Source of the DNA: Rhynchopus sp. YZ270_cl-10
Lineage: Eukaryota; Euglenozoa; Diplonemea; Diplonemida; Diplonemidae
NCBI GenBank assembly: GCA_964035575.1
Contig: OZ037897.1
Location: forward strand, 186,001 to 250,000
DNA length: 64,000 nt
Reading direction: 5' to 3'
Each line of letters begins with the position of its first letter. Within the stretch, counting starts at the first letter, position 1. Below the pieces are notes generated by a model. It made no database searches. It was not told the DNA's origin and saw only the letters and a list, made by a program, of their open reading frames with translations. A program made the position numbers and the translations under genes. Of the stretch, positions 60,335-64,000 are shown piece by piece.

Positions 60335-60841
60335 TGTGTAACTTTTATTGATGGGTTATCAAAAAGAAAACAAAAAAAGAAAACAAGATGGGACACTCAT
60401 CATATACCCACAACGACTTTTTGGAACAGCAAGGATTATTCACCCTCGCTAAACAAAAGTAGGGAAGATGAACCTAAGCCTCTCACGCATCGTCACCTGA
60501 AAAGAAGGTTGACTTGAAATACACCCTCTCGTGAAAAGTGTACCTTTGGTACAATGACAGGGGGGTGCTAACGGGGGGACACCCAACCCCCTACATCCGT
60601 TTCATGGTTTACTGTGTTGCTTGGAAAAGCATTTCATAAGAGACAGTCGGTAAAAAAGAAAGAAATAGTTGGTGCTCCGGCTGTAAAAAAAAACACACAC
60701 ACACTATAGCCATTATGCGAGAACGGAATCACTAATCGCAACAGGCATGCACACACAGGAAACGACAATGACCCTTCATCTAGCCTCTGGCCTAAAAACA
60801 ACAACGCAACTTCAAGCCCACATATCTGTTTTACCCCCGCT
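60335..60841. other. Intergenic with R7 and R2 repeats
   Basis: R7 at about 60467-60500 (AAGATGAACCTAAGCCTC) directly followed by R2 at about 60505-60610. A T-run ending TACAG at about 60677-60690 on the minus strand may be a splice acceptor for a downstream transcript. No gene seen. Confidence 0.6.
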
Positions 60842-63800
60842 CTAGAGCGAGGCAAGATCTTCTGCAGGCGAAGCCATCGGTGCAGTGTCTGGAGAAAAGG
60901 TCGACCCACGCACCGACTTACTCCGCCCAAGATTGCACGACGACAGCGCCCCCACCTTTGTATCGACCTGCATGATCTTCGCTACCACCACCGCCTGCAG
61001 CTTCTCTAGATGCGTTTTGTCGATCGTCCGCGAGGTTTCGTCTTCCTCCTCTGCCTCGGGGGCTTGGTGGTGCAGGACAATGGATTTCCCGATGGGGAAG
61101 AACCCTGGGTCCTTTTCGTCAACCATGTCGCGGACGTATTTCTCTTGTCCAGTTAATGCATCCTTATCCTTCTCGAAGATATAGTGCAGGAAGAGCAGGT
61201 AGGTCCACATATTGTGCTCAGATTTGTAGTGATGCTCAAAGCCTCCTTGGGCGCCGGCTTCTCTGTCGAAAACGGAGCGGTCCATCCCGCAGATGAAGCA
61301 TTTTGATTGTTGATCGTCTTCAATAAACTCTCTGCGCTCTCTGAGCTCCGCGAACGTGTCGATAATGATACCAAAGACAATGTTCAAGAACAGAATAATC
61401 AGAACCAAAAAGTACAACAAGTCGAACAGAAGGCGTTCGTACACCAAGGCATCACTCCAGTTAGGTCTCATCAGAATATCAGCAATGCCTCCTCCTTGAC
61501 GCAGCCCATATGTCATCAACAGAACCCAACAGCGGAACAATGTGTCGCAGTTAAACCCTGTCCCAAAGTCGCCTTCTTCATCAAAATATCCGGAAAATCG
61601 GAAAAACGCCCAAGAAGCGAACATATAAACGACAATCATCATGAGGCCCATGGTCAACAACAGAGACTTCCCGTTTGTTGTCACCGCAAGGACGACGTTC
61701 ATCAGCTTAGGGGAAAATTCGATGACCTGGAGAGGCAGCGCGCAGTACCAGAAGGGTGAGAAGTAGTACCCGAAGAAGGCGGAAACCAGGTACATACCAC
61801 GAAGCCAAAACGGCCAGAACCTGGTGATCATGTGTAGGGTGTGCGCAAAGTAGTGTGTGGGCAGCAGTTTGTCCTTCCCAAGCTTGGTTCGGTCCACAGG
61901 AATGATGGAGAGGTTCATTTTAGATTCGCGCATCGCCTCCTCCTCTTGCACCTGCTCCCATTCACGCCATTTGAAATCCAGATAAATCCGTGTCGGACCC
62001 ATCCCGAAGTGCACCATCTGCAGACATTGGAACACTATTAACGCACGCCCCATGAGTTCTAGCCCATCCTCCTCATCCCCTTTGTCAACACGCGCCGTGG
62101 TGTCGTCATGGGTAAACTCCGCAATGGACAGAAGATACATATTAATAGCAAAACTCATGAATAGTGATAGCCATTCCAACGGAACCGAAAATTTGTGGAT
62201 CAGTGCAAGCCCGCGGGTGTTCCGCATATCTTCGTAGTAGCCTATCTCGTGGATCAACCCGATGCATTTGTCGAAGAAGTCTGTTACCCTTGCCCCATCT
62301 CCAGAGTCACGTTGCACCGTGTTTTTTACTTCATCTTTCGATTTTTCAGGAAGATTCGCGCGGGATTTCTCCAATACTCTGAAGTAAACCCGCTCAACCG
62401 CATCACCACGAGCCACCTCAATCGTCGCAACAGTTTGGTTGAAGAATTGATAGCATTGGTTCTCCTCCTTCCGCAACACCTGTTTGAGGGAACGTCCGTA
62501 ACGGTCTGTCCAGGTAACGACCTCTTTGTTGCCAAGCTCCCGTTCACGGATGATTTGCGCATCCAACATTACCTTGAAGAATATGAAGATGCCGCAGCCA
62601 AGGTTGAGCTGGTCCTCCAGCTCCGAGCCGGACCCTTCTGGTTTGATGAGATCTGTTACCAACCCTTTTCCTGCACCGAACGCTGTTTCGAGCAGATTCT
62701 CCGAACGGCCTAATCCCGACACATTGTAGCTCAACACCATATTGGTCGCAAGCACGTCTAACGTCACATTCGACAACAGCAGCTTCGAAACAGAGGACGG
62801 TACCCCCCCTTCAACTAGCCCTACCAAAAGGTCGACCGCAGCCTGCCGTATATCCCATAGTTCCATCGCAACGTCGGGTTCACCACAGGCTATCATATCC
62901 GCCTTGAATACTTGAGGTCCGGACCCATCGTTAAGCACTTTGCAAATAGTTTCTCCGAGATTGTGTGATACAAGCAGTGATTGGTTTCCTTGGCACGGAC
63001 CTTGTACAAATTCTACAAGACAGTTCAAAGTGCATATCATAATCGAAGAGGTGATGCGGTTAAGATATTTAAACTGCTGTAAAAAGGATGCTACCGCTTC
63101 GACGATGTCAATCGAAGTGTGGTTGTCAACCTGCTCGCGAAGGTAGTTTTGCATGTTGATGTGGTGTCCCTCTGTTAGAAGTTGTAGGAAGCGTACTACA
63201 GTTGTCATATGCGAAATGAAGAACCGCTCCTTCATGTCATCAACGATGTCATTAGGGATCGCCTCTAGCTTTGGGTTCAACGGTGAATACTGTGCCTCGT
63301 CGTCGTCGTCGAAGAGAAGCCCTTTCTTCTCTCCTGCAGCGTTTTCTTTGTCTTTGTCTTTGAGTTCGCTTTTCCGTTTTCCATCTCCCCGCAAAAAGCC
63401 GTCTTTCCCCAAAAACCCATCCTTCCCAAGCAGCGCTGCCCCAGGAAGACCTTTCAAGAAATTTTTCTCAGCGCGTTGTGGTTCAACAGATTTGGTGCGG
63501 GTTGTGACCTCTTTTTTTAACGTTCGTGTCAAATCCTTGAGAGATTCAGAGAAGATACGAAGCTGCCCGCGGACGTGGACGAAAAATTCCTCATCATTTC
63601 GGAGTTGGAAATATTTTGCGATAGAATCCTGCACTTCAGCGTTCCCTCCATGCAAGAGTGCGGACCCAGTACGCAACGCGGTTAACGTTGTCTTGGAGAG
63701 CCCTACCGTCGTCGACGTCGGTGCCTCAACCAATGTCACCAGCTTCTCTGACATCCCAAAGGAGTTCAACGCATTCTGCTTCTCCACAACGTCCATCATG

Positions 63801-64000
63801 GGCGACAAAGGAATTCGGTCCTCCGCATCCTCCTCCTCCTCTTCCTCCACAACCGGCAAATAAAAACACAGTTCTGGAAGCAAAATGTTTGCGTCATCCC
63901 CACCTTCACCCTCCTCAAGCTCAATTTCGGTAAAGCTTTCGCAGAGGCGGGACAACAGCTTTAGGGAGTCCAACTGTAAGGCGGGGTCTTCCTTGTGAAA
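60842..64000 (-). CDS. IP3 receptor Ca2+-release channel (partial)
   Basis: The last 1,052 codons of a longer gene; the reading frame is open at the right edge, so the N-terminus (IP3-binding region) lies outside. An RIH-associated region (VVRFLQLLTEGHHINMQNYL, VEFVQGPCQGNQ) leads to the transmembrane channel. The pore segment reads GLRQGGGIADILMRP where animal receptors have GGGVGD. The inner helix is LVLIILFLNIVFGIIIDTFA. The cytosolic zinc-binding C-terminal domain is present: CFICGMDRSVFD and two His in EHHYKSEHNMW. It releases Ca2+ from ER or acidic stores in response to IP3. No intron is needed in the visible part. Confidence 0.93.
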   Translation of the reverse strand, partial: FHKEDPALQLDSLKLLSRLCESFTEIELEEGEGGDDANILLPELCFYLPVVEEEEEEDAEDRIPLSPMMDVVEKQNALNSFGMSEKLVTLVEAPTSTTVGLSKTTLTALRTGSALLHGGNAEVQDSIAKYFQLRNDEEFFVHVRGQLRIFSESLKDLTRTLKKEVTTRTKSVEPQRAEKNFLKGLPGAALLGKDGFLGKDGFLRGDGKRKSELKDKDKENAAGEKKGLLFDDDDEAQYSPLNPKLEAIPNDIVDDMKERFFISHMTTVVRFLQLLTEGHHINMQNYLREQVDNHTSIDIVEAVASFLQQFKYLNRITSSIMICTLNCLVEFVQGPCQGNQSLLVSHNLGETICKVLNDGSGPQVFKADMIACGEPDVAMELWDIRQAAVDLLVGLVEGGVPSSVSKLLLSNVTLDVLATNMVLSYNVSGLGRSENLLETAFGAGKGLVTDLIKPEGSGSELEDQLNLGCGIFIFFKVMLDAQIIRERELGNKEVVTWTDRYGRSLKQVLRKEENQCYQFFNQTVATIEVARGDAVERVYFRVLEKSRANLPEKSKDEVKNTVQRDSGDGARVTDFFDKCIGLIHEIGYYEDMRNTRGLALIHKFSVPLEWLSLFMSFAINMYLLSIAEFTHDDTTARVDKGDEEDGLELMGRALIVFQCLQMVHFGMGPTRIYLDFKWREWEQVQEEEAMRESKMNLSIIPVDRTKLGKDKLLPTHYFAHTLHMITRFWPFWLRGMYLVSAFFGYYFSPFWYCALPLQVIEFSPKLMNVVLAVTTNGKSLLLTMGLMMIVVYMFASWAFFRFSGYFDEEGDFGTGFNCDTLFRCWVLLMTYGLRQGGGIADILMRPNWSDALVYERLLFDLLYFLVLIILFLNIVFGIIIDTFAELRERREFIEDDQQSKCFICGMDRSVFDREAGAQGGFEHHYKSEHNMWTYLLFLHYIFEKDKDALTGQEKYVRDMVDEKDPGFFPIGKSIVLHHQAPEAEEEDETSRTIDKTHLEKLQAVVVAKIMQVDTKVGALSSCNLGRSKSVRGSTFSPDTAPMASPAEDLASL

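Overview
The window looks like nuclear DNA of a protist, most likely a euglenozoan and plausibly a diplonemid. Every gene I trust lies on the minus strand, as in a unidirectional, polycistronic array. Upstream of several start codons there are pyrimidine-rich stretches ending in AG, as expected for trans-splicing. At least five genes carry short GT-AG introns (54 to 153 bp, donors mostly GTATGT or close variants). That argues against a trypanosomatid, where introns are almost absent. The lineage is an inference: I see no spliced-leader, rRNA or tRNA gene to confirm it.

Layout from left to right. 0.7-3.4 kb: a tandem pair of papain-fold proteins whose catalytic Cys is Val, then a coiled-coil protein (3.7-4.7 kb). 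5.2-9.3 kb: a 4.07-kb insertion between 19-bp direct repeats, holding relics of a protein kinase gene and a PP5-type phosphatase gene, separated by hairpin-repeat cassettes. 9.6-12.8 kb: an iteron-rich inverted-repeat element with an HNH nuclease gene and a 9-bp minisatellite. 13-15.5 kb: a triplicated repeat, a Tc1/mariner-like MITE, and remnants of a coiled-coil gene family whose intact relative is at 54.3-55.1 kb. 15.9-23.6 kb: a TPR protein, an unknown protein and a receptor adenylyl cyclase. 23.6-28.8 kb: repeats and at least three further inverted-repeat elements. 28.8-33.2 kb: a Gly/Gln-rich protein and an elongin-B-like protein, with a 1.26-kb TA-flanked element between them. 33.7-42.0 kb: a 2,787-residue EF-hand/WD40/CLU-like/TPR protein. 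43.3-44.8 and 58.1-59.6 kb: two related single-pass membrane proteins with WD40-type ectodomains. 44.8-51.5 kb: a repeat desert with hairpin arrays. 51.5-64 kb: sphingosine-1-phosphate lyase, a mitochondrial coiled-coil candidate, an NXPE/TBL-type acyltransferase or esterase, and an IP3-receptor channel that runs off the right edge.

The host genes are weighted toward signalling: cAMP synthesis, IP3-gated Ca2+ release, sphingosine phosphate breakdown, an EF-hand scaffold, and dead kinase and phosphatase copies. The intergenic DNA is unusually informative. At least six inverted-repeat elements can be delimited, several with recognisable target duplications. For some, the pre-insertion sequence survives elsewhere in the window, in a paralogous intron or a dispersed short repeat. 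A roughly 35-bp core is shared by elements with otherwise unrelated ends. About nine families of short (30-110 bp) dispersed repeats recur between genes.
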